Of a stretch of DNA of 42,583 nt, positions 8,688-16,104 are shown one piece after another. Origin of the DNA: Ramlibacter sp. (lineage in GTDB: Bacteria; Pseudomonadota; Gammaproteobacteria; Burkholderiales; Burkholderiaceae_C); NCBI GenBank assembly GCA_013815685.1, contig JACDFR010000038.1:1-42583 (forward strand). The letters run 5' to 3'. The notes beneath the pieces are model-generated. The model made no database searches, was not told where the DNA came from, and was given only the letters and a program-made list of their open reading frames with translations. Every line of letters starts with the position of its first letter. Within the stretch, counting starts at the first letter, position 1. Position numbers and translations under genes: made by a program.

Positions 8688-9773
8688 ATGACTTACCCTG
8701 ATTCACAGCCGGATGTGCCGCTGCTCTCGCATCCGCTGCAACTTGAAGTGCTGGAGTTCAGCACCTATGCGCTGGTGATCGACGCGCGTTCTCCCCATGA
8801 GTACGAGGAAGATCACCTACCCACTGCGGTAAACCTGCCGGTAGTCGATGACGAGGAGTACGCCGAGGTTGGGACCAAGCACAAGGACGATACCCACCGG
8901 GCGTACCTGATCGGTGTCGAATACTCGCTGCTCAATATCGCCAAGCAGATCAAGCCCTTGATTGCCAACTACAGCAAGAACGACCGGATGCTGGTGTATT
9001 GCTTTCGCGGAGGAAAGCGCAGCAAGCTATGGGCTGACAACCTGCGCACCATCGGCTTCGAGGTGGACGTTCTGCCCGGTGGATGGAAAAACTACCGCCG
9101 CTGGGTCCGTGCAAGCCTCGAGACGATTCCCCAGCATCTGAGCTTGCGGGTGCTGTCCGGTGCGACCGGCTGCGGCAAGACGCGGCTGTTGCATGCGCTT
9201 GGCCGCGCGGGACAACAGGTGCTCGATCTGGAGGCAATTGCGTCGCACCGCGGCTCGCTCATAGGCGCCATTCCCGGCCAGAGTCAGCCGACGCAGAAGT
9301 ATTTCGACACCCTGCTCTTGGATACCCTGCGAAAATTCGACCCGGCCCGCCCCGTCTGGCTGGAGGCGGAGTCCAAGAAGATCGGCAATTTGCAGTTGCC
9401 GGATTCCTTGCACAATGCAATGCATAGAACGACCCCGCTGCATGTGTCGGCGCCAATGGCGGAGCGTGTGCGGTTGTGGCGCGAGGACTATTCCCACTTC
9501 GCTGCCGACCCGCTCGGCATGGTCGAAATGCTGGCACCCCTGAAACCTTTGATTGGTGGCGAGGAGCTTGCTTGTTGGCGTGCCTTGGCTGCAGAGGGTC
9601 GCGTCGACAAGCTCTTTGAGCGCGTCATGACCAAGCACTACGACCCGTGTTACGAGCGGTCTACGAAACGTTCTTATAAGGAGGCGGCGGCAGCGCCACG
9701 GATCGAGCTATCGTCGCTTGCGCCGGAGCAGATCGCAGAAATAGCCCGTGGCCTGGCTTCGCGCTTTGCTTGA
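8688..9773 (+). CDS. mnmH: tRNA 2-selenouridine synthase MnmH (SelU), rhodanese domain plus P-loop domain
   Basis: MnmH replaces the sulfur of 2-thiouridine at the wobble position of some tRNAs with selenium, using selenophosphate; it can also geranylate the same base. The 361-residue protein has an N-terminal rhodanese domain with the catalytic cysteine in CFRGGKRS (about Cys105) and a C-terminal P-loop domain (GATGCGKT, about residues 158-165), which is the family layout and full length. The ATG at 8688 is preferred; a TTG lies two codons upstream and no strong ribosome-binding site is visible. It is one of only two plus-strand genes, convergent with the AlkB-like gene, and lies between traG and the relaxase, so it is ICE cargo. 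No selD is in the window. Confidence 0.88.
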   Translation: MTYPDSQPDVPLLSHPLQLEVLEFSTYALVIDARSPHEYEEDHLPTAVNLPVVDDEEYAEVGTKHKDDTHRAYLIGVEYSLLNIAKQIKPLIANYSKNDRMLVYCFRGGKRSKLWADNLRTIGFEVDVLPGGWKNYRRWVRASLETIPQHLSLRVLSGATGCGKTRLLHALGRAGQQVLDLEAIASHRGSLIGAIPGQSQPTQKYFDTLLLDTLRKFDPARPVWLEAESKKIGNLQLPDSLHNAMHRTTPLHVSAPMAERVRLWREDYSHFAADPLGMVEMLAPLKPLIGGEELACWRALAAEGRVDKLFERVMTKHYDPCYERSTKRSYKEAAAAPRIELSSLAPEQIAEIARGLASRFA

Positions 9774-9796
9774 GCAGCCGCAGCCGCAGCCGCAGC
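9774..9796 (+). repeat. Short tandem repeat, unit GCAGCC
   Basis: Almost four copies of a 6-nt unit (GCAGCC) begin immediately after the mnmH stop codon and end 8 nt before the stop of the convergent AlkB-like gene. Such a run is prone to slippage. No terminator hairpin with a T-run is visible between the two genes. Confidence 0.75.
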
Positions 9797-9804
9797 GCGT
9801 ATTT

Positions 9805-10866
9805 CTAACGCCCTATGCAAATCAGCCGGCGGCCGGGCGCCCGCTGCGCGTGAGGGGTACGCTGCCAGCGCTCCAGCGCCGGCAACATCAGCGCTCTCCA
9901 GATAGGCGGCACCAGGCTGGCAAACAGCAGAACGATATAACCTGCCGGGGCTCTGGGTGACCCATGCGTTGGCTGCTGCCGGTAATACGGTACGGTCGCC
10001 GCGCGGTGGTGCGCCTGATGGTAGCTGATGCTTAACGTAAGCCAGGCTTGCAGCTGGCACCGGTCTTCCCATCCCAAATTGGCGGTGGCCGCGTTCGGTA
10101 CATGGTCGCTGCCAAGGCCCCAGTGTTGGATGTAAGTCACAGCCTGCAATGTCCAGGCAACGGCGGCCACCACGCATGCATACAGAAGAAAACCGGCGAG
10201 GCCGGCCGCCCACGCGAATATCGCTGCCGTGCCCAGCATGGCGCCAACAGCAACTGGCAATCCGCCGGCAAGGCGGTGCCCACGACGGGCGGCCATCATT
10301 ACATCGCCATCCCATGCGGTTCGAAATACAAGGCCGAACCGACGCACCGTGAACGGCCAGAGCGACTCATCTACGCGAGGCCATTCAGCCATCTCCACGC
10401 TTCCGCTTCTGGTGTGATGCGCCTGGTGCTCGTGTTCAAGCAACGGATATCCGATGACTCCGCTCAGAACGCGACCCATTGTTTTGGACACTATCGTGGT
10501 TCGATGCACAAGCTCATGTGCAACGCAACTCGCAAAGATGAACGCAGCCCAAAGGCTGCCGCCGAACCAAGCGAGATCGCTCGCCGGCAAAGGCAGACCG
10601 CGAAGTCCCCAAGCCACAAAGATGATTGCGGCAAAGTAAGCGGCCGCGCAGAGCAGGGGAAGCAACTCCAGCATCGTGGCGATCCCCTCGGTCCACTCGG
10701 GAGGTGAGTCAAGCACGTCTCCGAACAACACGCGCAACAGCGGCGCGACGAGAATGAGCATCGCGAGCGCGAGCACCGGCATGCCCAGGCCAATGCTCAC
10801 CACCAGCAACAATGGCGGTACCAAGATGCAAAGATATCCACTTGCTTTTCGGATTTGGAGCAGCAT
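9805..10866 (-). CDS. AlkB-like membrane di-iron hydroxylase / fatty-acid-desaturase-family protein
   Basis: A 353-residue integral membrane protein of the fatty-acid desaturase/alkane hydroxylase superfamily. The three histidine boxes that hold the di-iron centre are present: HELVH at 117-121, HQAHH at 147-151 and HQAHH at 283-287. It also has TYIQHWG (about 244-250), which resembles the NYxEHYG signature of AlkB alkane hydroxylases, favouring a hydroxylase over a desaturase. Hydrophobic segments fill residues 10-50, 70-90, 105-115 and 205-245. The substrate is unknown; no rubredoxin or rubredoxin reductase is nearby, so electrons would come from chromosomal partners. The ATG at 10866 is separated from the LuxR stop by a single base, so the two are almost certainly co-translated. 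GC content is low for the window (31 of 60 at 10441-10500). Confidence 0.85.
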   Translation of the reverse strand: MLLQIRKASGYLCILVPPLLLVVSIGLGMPVLALAMLILVAPLLRVLFGDVLDSPPEWTEGIATMLELLPLLCAAAYFAAIIFVAWGLRGLPLPASDLAWFGGSLWAAFIFASCVAHELVHRTTIVSKTMGRVLSGVIGYPLLEHEHQAHHTRSGSVEMAEWPRVDESLWPFTVRRFGLVFRTAWDGDVMMAARRGHRLAGGLPVAVGAMLGTAAIFAWAAGLAGFLLYACVVAAVAWTLQAVTYIQHWGLGSDHVPNAATANLGWEDRCQLQAWLTLSISYHQAHHRAATVPYYRQQPTHGSPRAPAGYIVLLFASLVPPIWRALMLPALERWQRTPHAQRAPGRRLICIGR

Positions 10867-10867
10867 T

Positions 10868-11653
10868 TCAAATCAACCCGTATTCAGCAGCCAGGCGAGC
10901 AGTAGCCCGCCTGGTAGGCGTATTAAATTTAGCATTCAGTCGCTGGAATCGGGAATCCACAGAACTGGTGCTGGTGTTTAGCTTCTCAGCAATCTTCTTT
11001 GTTGACAACCCTTGCCGCTCGAAGGCAAGAAGCTGCAAATCTTCCGGCGTTACTCGGGTCTTGTCGATAATTTCCCTGCGAACCTCGCGGACCCACCACT
11101 CATGCAACTCCATTGCCAGACTGCGCGCGAGCACTTTGATCGACGCTATGGCATCGCTCTCAAAGTAGCCTTCGTGTCCCGACCCCAGCATCAACACGCC
11201 AAGCCTCGAGAGGCCGCCGCCTGATGGTGCCGGAACGATATACGCCGAAGCAATGCCGTATTGAGCGGCAAGCAGCCGTGCGTCGCGCTGGCCTTTGGTG
11301 AGTAAAGGTATCCTGGAAGCGCATTCGGGTTCCGAGTGGGTCTGTGCATAAAGCAGCCAAGCATCATGCACGTACCAACCATGTCTTTGGTACTCCAGGC
11401 ACCAGACCGGGTCGCACGCAACGAGGAACCGGAAATTTTCCTTGGAGTCGTCGTCGCGAACAAAGCTCGCGAACACCGCATGCTCGGCGCCCAGCGCCAG
11501 CTTCGCCTCGTGCAGCAGCTCGACCACGGCTGCATCGTCCGCGGCATCAGGCACGCGTTGAATCACTCCCAATGCGCGCGCCGCGAAGCCATCGGCCTGG
11601 GTTACCTCTTGCAGTCGTCTTGGTGCATCAGGAATCGGGGACGATGAGATCAT
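10868..11653 (-). CDS. LuxR-family regulator with autoinducer-binding domain (orphan, no luxI nearby)
   Basis: A 261-residue regulator. Residues about 40-170 look like the acyl-homoserine-lactone-binding domain: the spaced Trp, Tyr and Asp of the signal pocket appear in PVWCLEYQRHGWYVHDAWLL. The C-terminal 60 residues are a LuxR-type helix-turn-helix (EDLQLLAFERQGLSTKKIAE, then LNTSTSSVDSRFQRLNAKFN). The ATG at 11653 (MISSSPIPDAPRR) is preferred over longer upstream readings, which run across the previous gene. It overlaps the upstream hypothetical gene by 26 nt and the downstream hydroxylase follows after one base. No luxI-type synthase is in the window, so it is a LuxR solo here. The ligand cannot be told from sequence. 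The gene start is AT-rich (26 of 60 G+C at 11641-11700). Confidence 0.87.
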   Translation of the reverse strand: MISSSPIPDAPRRLQEVTQADGFAARALGVIQRVPDAADDAAVVELLHEAKLALGAEHAVFASFVRDDDSKENFRFLVACDPVWCLEYQRHGWYVHDAWLLYAQTHSEPECASRIPLLTKGQRDARLLAAQYGIASAYIVPAPSGGGLSRLGVLMLGSGHEGYFESDAIASIKVLARSLAMELHEWWVREVRREIIDKTRVTPEDLQLLAFERQGLSTKKIAEKLNTSTSSVDSRFQRLNAKFNTPTRRATARLAAEYGLI

Positions 11654-11909
11654 CAAACGCCCTTTTGATTTGTTGATAAACCAAGGGGTAGTCGAATCGC
11701 AATTGGTCTCTATCAAAAAAACGCTCAAACTCATGCGGTGTAGTGAACAACGCTGCGTGCGCCACTCGGCGCACTCCAAACCGATGAACTCGCTCGACGT
11801 GCACGCCGCGGGCCGTGCGCGTCATGACGAAACTCAGCTCGCCATCCGTGCTCGCCACTTGGCGACGGCCCTCATGCGCCGTCGGCTTGCTCTTATTCGT
11901 CGGGGCCAT
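11628..11909 (-). CDS. Hypothetical protein, 93 residues
   Basis: I do not recognise this protein. From the ATG at 11909 it reads MAPTNKSKPTAHEGRR, a basic N-terminus, then a compact part with mixed strands and helices (ELSFVMTRTARGVHVERVHR and FTTPHEFERFFDRDQLRFDY). It has no signal peptide or membrane segment. A longer reading from 11942 is possible. It overlaps the zinc-ribbon gene by 17 nt and luxR by 26 nt, so it is probably part of the same operon; this overlap is the main support that it is a real gene. Confidence 0.6.
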   Translation of the reverse strand: MAPTNKSKPTAHEGRRQVASTDGELSFVMTRTARGVHVERVHRFGVRRVAHAALFTTPHEFERFFDRDQLRFDYPLVYQQIKRAFDDLIVPDS

Positions 11910-12153
11910 CTTGGCGACGGAACGGGCTGCCGCAGGCTTCACACGTCAGCATGTCAAGAGCATGGACTTCAGGTTCATGAGCCCACGTGAACACCTGCTC
12001 ATTTGCACAGCGGTGGCACTCCATGATCGAAAACCACAACTGCCTCCTGCACTCTTCGCAGTGCATGGAGTCGATCTTGTCCGGATCAAGTACTTCAAGC
12101 AGGTCTTCGTGTCGATTGCCGCAATGCGGGCAGGGTAGTTTCAGCACTGTCAT
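11893..12153 (-). CDS. Small zinc-ribbon protein with four CxxC motifs
   Basis: An 86-residue protein with four CxxC pairs (Cys 8/11, 32/35, 46/49 and 71/74), which can bind two zinc ions as two zinc ribbons. It is Cys-rich and acidic, without signal peptide or membrane segment, so it should be cytoplasmic. The family is not recognised; zinc ribbons of this kind occur in nucleic-acid-binding and adaptor proteins. I prefer the ATG at 12153; a GTG at 12201 would add 16 residues. The 105-nt gap to the VirB11-like gene could hold a promoter, but none is convincing. It overlaps the next gene by 17 nt. Confidence 0.65.
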   Translation of the reverse strand: MTVLKLPCPHCGNRHEDLLEVLDPDKIDSMHCEECRRQLWFSIMECHRCANEQVFTWAHEPEVHALDMLTCEACGSPFRRQDGPDE

Positions 12154-12258
12154 GGGTGGCCGAGTTTTCAGGTGAGCATTAGCCTGGAAGTTTCTTCCCA
12201 CACGAGGTCGTCACATCTGTAAGCGTTAATGATAACTCAACGCCTCTCGATGCCGCGG

Positions 12259-13383
12259 TCACATTACTGGCGCGCAGACCGGGTCGTAGTAGATCTCTGT
12301 GATGCTGCGGACTTGCTTCACCCGCCCATCCGCCCCGACGCGTTCAAGCGCTTGGACGTGAATCACCACGTCGATGTTTTTCCGCACCAAGCCCAGGATG
12401 TGTTCGCTCGACAGCTTGCTTCCTTCGTCAGACTCCTTCAAACACAGCGTCAGCATGTCGAGTGCATCAGTACAGTTGTGCGCGGGTACCGTCGTGATGG
12501 AGCCCGGATACTTTTCGCTGATGTTGGCGATGTAGTCATATGCCACGCCCGAGTGCATCTCGGCCAGCAATACTCGGTCGGGCTTCATGCGGGTACAGAA
12601 TTGCAGCAGCGTCTTGGCCGTAACTTCCGTGGTATTGCTGCCGAGTTTGGAATGCAGCAGATGAACCCGATTCAGATGGCCAGGAAGGAATATCTCGCGG
12701 GCGGGCTCGATCGTCACGACACGTTCGCGCAGCGGGATAAAGAAGTTCATGAACGTCTTGCCAAATGCAGTTTTACCTGAGTCGGCCGAGCTGGCGATGA
12801 CGATATTCTTCTTCAGCTCGACCGCGGCCCAGAAAAATGCCCACAGCTCGCAATTGTTCTTAAGGTGAAGGAGCCGCTGCTCCGCGGACATTGGCTCGGC
12901 GGGCGGATATGCCGGTACGTCGGCGCTGGGCCTGACAGCTTCGGCCTGCACGGGACCCCACGACTTGTCGATGGTCATTGATATTGTTCCGTGCTCGACG
13001 GCAGGGGGGACCACCACATGAACCCGCGCCCCGTCAGGCAGCGGGCAGGAGAGGGCCGGGCTCCTCTCATTGATGATCCGGGCTGAGAAGTCCGCGATGC
13101 GTTGCGCAAGGCTCTTGCACCAGCCGAGACTCGCAGCTGGCATGTCGTGACGCTGCCAGCCCAAGGAGTTCCTTGTGAAGACCTCGCCCGGACGATTGAT
13201 GCAGATTTCTGTGATCGCCGGATCCTCCATGAATGCCCGCACGATTTCCAGCGCTGCGCGCAGCGCCGCGGCACGGCTTGGCACGCCCAGCCGTATGTCA
13301 TGCGCGCCTGTGTTGTTGGCTGAGACCGGGGGCTGTGATTGCACATGCCGTTCTGAAAATGAAATGGCGGATAGCGAGTGCAC
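12259..13383 (-). CDS. VirB11-like ATPase with degenerate catalytic motifs (orphan)
   Basis: A 374-residue protein that aligns along its whole length with P-type VirB11 ATPases (N-terminal EICINRPGEVF, central PDGARVHVVVPPA, C-terminal SITEIYYDPV). Key motifs are changed: Walker A is SSADSGKTA instead of GxTGSGKTT (Lys kept), the Asp box is IEPAREIF instead of IEDxRE, the Walker B region is AEMHSGVA instead of AELRGDEA, and the His box is TTVPAHN instead of TTVHANS. ATPase activity is therefore doubtful. The GTG at 13383 has a good ribosome-binding site (AGGGGAG) 6 nt upstream. No VirB partners surround it; the element's working VirB11 is TrbB. It heads the cargo genes and may be a repurposed or decaying copy. 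Confidence 0.85.
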   Translation of the reverse strand: MHSLSAISFSERHVQSQPPVSANNTGAHDIRLGVPSRAAALRAALEIVRAFMEDPAITEICINRPGEVFTRNSLGWQRHDMPAASLGWCKSLAQRIADFSARIINERSPALSCPLPDGARVHVVVPPAVEHGTISMTIDKSWGPVQAEAVRPSADVPAYPPAEPMSAEQRLLHLKNNCELWAFFWAAVELKKNIVIASSADSGKTAFGKTFMNFFIPLRERVVTIEPAREIFLPGHLNRVHLLHSKLGSNTTEVTAKTLLQFCTRMKPDRVLLAEMHSGVAYDYIANISEKYPGSITTVPAHNCTDALDMLTLCLKESDEGSKLSSEHILGLVRKNIDVVIHVQALERVGADGRVKQVRSITEIYYDPVCAPVM

Positions 13384-13784
13384 TGAAGCTCCCCTATGGT
13401 TCTGTTCAAACGCATGTGCGATGCGAGCTGTCCCGACCAGGACGCGGAGTTTGTCAGATGCTCCGCTTTGCTCACTTTAGAGAACGAAAGTGCAATCTGG
13501 CCCGATGATTTCACTTCATAAATCAGCGAATCGACACATTTAGATACGCGGTCACGCGCAGGGATAGCTGCCCTCAGTGCTGGCCTTCTTTGGCAAAAAC
13601 CGCACAAGAGCATCAGCAAACCTACCTGGCCTTGTGAGGGGTCGGTCAGCTTCGGACGCTTTTGGCTCGCCGCGAGGGTTCGGGCGAGAGCTCGATAACA
13701 CGCGCGCAAAGCGGGCGGTATCAGGCTTGCTACCTAAATACTCGCAAGTGCTGCTCTCGCCCACCATTAGAGACTCAAGCGCAG
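13384..13784. other. Intergenic region between the VirB11-like gene and the relaxase, with a doubtful small ORF
   Basis: About 400 nt. On the minus strand an open frame from the ATG at 13767 to 13552 would give 71 residues (starting MVGESSTCEYLGSKPDTARF), basic and Pro/Arg-rich; I do not recognise it. A second open stretch around 13400-13550 reads SLIYEVKSSGQIALSFSK but has no clear start. The diverged repeat copy 2 lies at 13470-13529. No terminator or oriT-like structure is obvious. Confidence 0.4.
13470..13529 (+). repeat. Diverged repeat, copy 2 (upstream of the VirB11-like gene)
   Basis: Contains GCTCACT at 13470, GAGAACG shortly after, and ATAAATCAGCGA at 13518-13529, matching copy 1 at 8608-8667 in order, orientation and spacing. 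It lies roughly 90-150 nt upstream of the VirB11-like start on the minus strand. The identity between the copies is only partial outside the shared blocks. Confidence 0.5.
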
Positions 13785-15725
13785 TTAAGACACGCCGCGC
13801 CCACGCTGACTTCCAAACTGCCAAGAAGCGGCACTGCCCCGCACGATAGCGGTCATGCTCTGCCCGAGCCTCTGCTCCACCACGGGTCGCCACGGCACCA
13901 GGCTGAAACCAATGCCGTCATCCAGCATCGCGAAGCGGCCGCTGGCGAGTTGGATGGAACGGCTGTAAAGGCCGTTGATGCGTGCGCCGTCATGTAGTGG
14001 CCTGTAGACCAGCCCGGTTTCCGCTTGCAGGCCTTTTCCGGTGGCCGCATGTTCGCAATCGCGCAAGGTGGACAGCAGGTTCCGGACAAGGATCACGCGC
14101 TGGCCAGTCCGTTTGGCAAAGCCTCGTTCCTCAAGAAATACCGCGCGGCCCTGCAGGGCCGCGCGCACTTGGGCACCGAAGCCGTGAGGCGCCAAGCGTT
14201 TGCCTTCTTCCAGCAATTGCCGATCCAGCCATGTGGCACCGACGGTGCGTATCTGGCCCTCGATTGGCAAATGCGAATGCAGCTGAATCGTATTGCCGGA
14301 CACCTTGTGGGCGTCATAAGCTTGTGCACGCGGGAGGAGGTCGGGCGGCACACACCAGACACCGTCGGCGAGGCGTTGCACGATGCTGGCGCGGCATAAG
14401 GCTTCCAGTCTCCGGGTATGAGCATCAATTGCGGCCTGCGGGTCATCGATCACCCCTTGCCTAAGCTGCGCAAAGTGCTCAGCAGTTCGGTAAAACCCGT
14501 CCTTCTGCGAGATGCCGGCGATGTTGCGGTCCACCGTCCTTTCCTGGCCCGCCGCCCTGGCCTCCGCGATGCCGCCGACAGGCAGCTGCGCGAAGTCTGT
14601 GCCGGCGGGCAGTTTCACGTAGTGCGCCCGCCCGTCGATGCCATCGACTACCAGGTAGCCGCTATCATTCAGCTCGTCGGCGAGGCCTTTGGCGACGATG
14701 CGGCCGATGACTGGCGTTGCAGCAGTAGCGGTAGGCAACGCGATCTCGCGCCGTTGGCCCTGCAGCGCCTTTTGCATGGCGCGCAGGATGTCACCGCGCT
14801 CACCCAATGCGATGAGCGTGGGCTCGATCTTCACAGAGAGGTGCCAGCGGTTCGAGTCGATCCGCTCGGCCAGGGCCATGCTCTCCAGCCGCTGCAGTCG
14901 CGCCCGCAGCAGTGCCTGGCGCTGCGTGTCGCCAGGCTTCTCTGTCAGATCCACAGTGTGCAGCACACTCTGCCTGAGCAGCGCCCGGTCCAGGCTGGTC
15001 AGCCGCTCCTGCTCGACCCCGCGCATCAAACCCTGGCGAATCTCCAACTGTGTGCGGGGCCCCAGCCATTCAGTCGCCAGTTCGCTCGCCCGCAAGCGCA
15101 TGCCATGAGCCATGTAGTCCGGCGAGATCACCAGATCCCGGCCTTCGCGGCCACTGCCCGACCGTCCACGCAGCACGATGTGGGTGTGGGGGTTGTCCGT
15201 GTCCCAGTGATCGACGGCGACCCAATCCAGCCGGGTTTCCAGGTCGATGGAAATCCGCCGCATCAACTCGCGTGTGTAGCCGCACAGTTCCTCCAGGCCG
15301 GCCGCGTCTTCTACTGAGACGATGAAACGGAACTGGTGGCGATCAGCTGTGCCCCTCTCCTGAAAAGCCTTGAGGTCGACTGTGTCGGTCTCGGCTGTGT
15401 AGGCTTGACCGCGGCTGCCGTCGCGCTCGATGTAGCGCAGGTGCGTGGATACCGAGTTCGCTCCTGCCTTCTTGAGCACAACGAAGCGCGATTTGATGAC
15501 CACGCGCCTGGCGTTTGGCGCCAAGCCCTGTCCCGCCAACCCGGCGGCGACGCGCCCGCGGCCGAAGGTCGAAGCGGGACGTCCGTCCCGCGTGCCGGAC
15601 GCTTTCGCCCCGGCCTTGGAAACCTGCTTCAGGACTTGCGAGACGAAGCGCTGCGAGCGCGGTCCAGCACCACTCGTTGGCGCGCCTGGCCGGATGCGAA
15701 AGCGCTCCTCGTCACGCGCGGCCAC
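13785..15725 (-). CDS. Relaxase (VirD2/TraI-like, DUF3363 type)
   Basis: The DNA-nicking protein that starts transfer at oriT and pilots the strand to the recipient. The 646-residue protein has a likely catalytic tyrosine in HLRYIERDG (about Tyr98) and the metal-binding histidine triad in HWDTDNPHTH (about His173, 180 and 182). The long C-terminal part is typical of the DUF3363 relaxases of Tn4371-like elements. The open frame extends upstream to 15788, but the N-terminus AARDEERFRIRPGAP matches the family when the GTG at 15725 is used; a weak GGA lies upstream. It is intact, so mobilisation by another element's secretion system remains conceivable. Confidence 0.88.
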   Translation of the reverse strand: MAARDEERFRIRPGAPTSGAGPRSQRFVSQVLKQVSKAGAKASGTRDGRPASTFGRGRVAAGLAGQGLAPNARRVVIKSRFVVLKKAGANSVSTHLRYIERDGSRGQAYTAETDTVDLKAFQERGTADRHQFRFIVSVEDAAGLEELCGYTRELMRRISIDLETRLDWVAVDHWDTDNPHTHIVLRGRSGSGREGRDLVISPDYMAHGMRLRASELATEWLGPRTQLEIRQGLMRGVEQERLTSLDRALLRQSVLHTVDLTEKPGDTQRQALLRARLQRLESMALAERIDSNRWHLSVKIEPTLIALGERGDILRAMQKALQGQRREIALPTATAATPVIGRIVAKGLADELNDSGYLVVDGIDGRAHYVKLPAGTDFAQLPVGGIAEARAAGQERTVDRNIAGISQKDGFYRTAEHFAQLRQGVIDDPQAAIDAHTRRLEALCRASIVQRLADGVWCVPPDLLPRAQAYDAHKVSGNTIQLHSHLPIEGQIRTVGATWLDRQLLEEGKRLAPHGFGAQVRAALQGRAVFLEERGFAKRTGQRVILVRNLLSTLRDCEHAATGKGLQAETGLVYRPLHDGARINGLYSRSIQLASGRFAMLDDGIGFSLVPWRPVVEQRLGQSMTAIVRGSAASWQFGSQRGRGVS

Positions 15726-15774
15726 GGCGGGAATTCCAACGCATGGCAGCGCAGCGCATGCGAGGTGGCACAGG

Positions 15775-16104
15775 TCAGGCCCTGACACCGCGCGGCTTTG
15801 CGCGCTGCGGCGGCATGGTCACCACAAGGTGATGTGCCGCGCCAATCCCACGTGCAGACTGGCTTAGCAGCCGGCAGCGTGCCGGCCCTTTTATCTTGCC
15901 CTCCGTCTCCGCCTCCCGCATCCGCTCCCGGCTCCGACGCTTCGCCAGCCGCGCACGGGGTGCGCAACGCTGCCCCCGAGGCAGCGGCGGTGCAGCCCAG
16001 GCTGCACGCTGGCGGCGGGCTTCCTGCATGACGGAGTGCAGCGCGGGCGCATGCCGAGCTGCAGTTCGGTGGCACACGTGATGACGGAGTAGAGGAACAT
16101 TCAT
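15775..16104 (-). CDS. Possible small basic protein between traF and the relaxase
   Basis: A 109-residue frame starting at the ATG at 16104, which overlaps the traF stop as ATGA and therefore looks translationally coupled. The product is rich in Arg and His (LLRHHVCHRTAARH, ARLAKRRSRERMREAE). I do not recognise it and other frames across this 375-nt stretch are also open in part, so it could be a chance frame in high-GC DNA. Confidence 0.35.
   Translation of the reverse strand: MNVPLLRHHVCHRTAARHAPALHSVMQEARRQRAAWAAPPLPRGQRCAPRARLAKRRSRERMREAETEGKIKGPARCRLLSQSARGIGAAHHLVVTMPPQRAKPRGVRA

Noticed and set aside
9774..9796. GCAGCC repeats as a CRISPR-like array
   Set aside because: The unit is 6 nt, without spacers; it is a simple tandem repeat.
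11893..12201. Longer GTG start at 12201 for the zinc-ribbon gene
   Set aside because: The added 16 residues show no zinc-ribbon features; the ATG at 12153 puts the first CxxC near the N-terminus. Kept as an alternative only.
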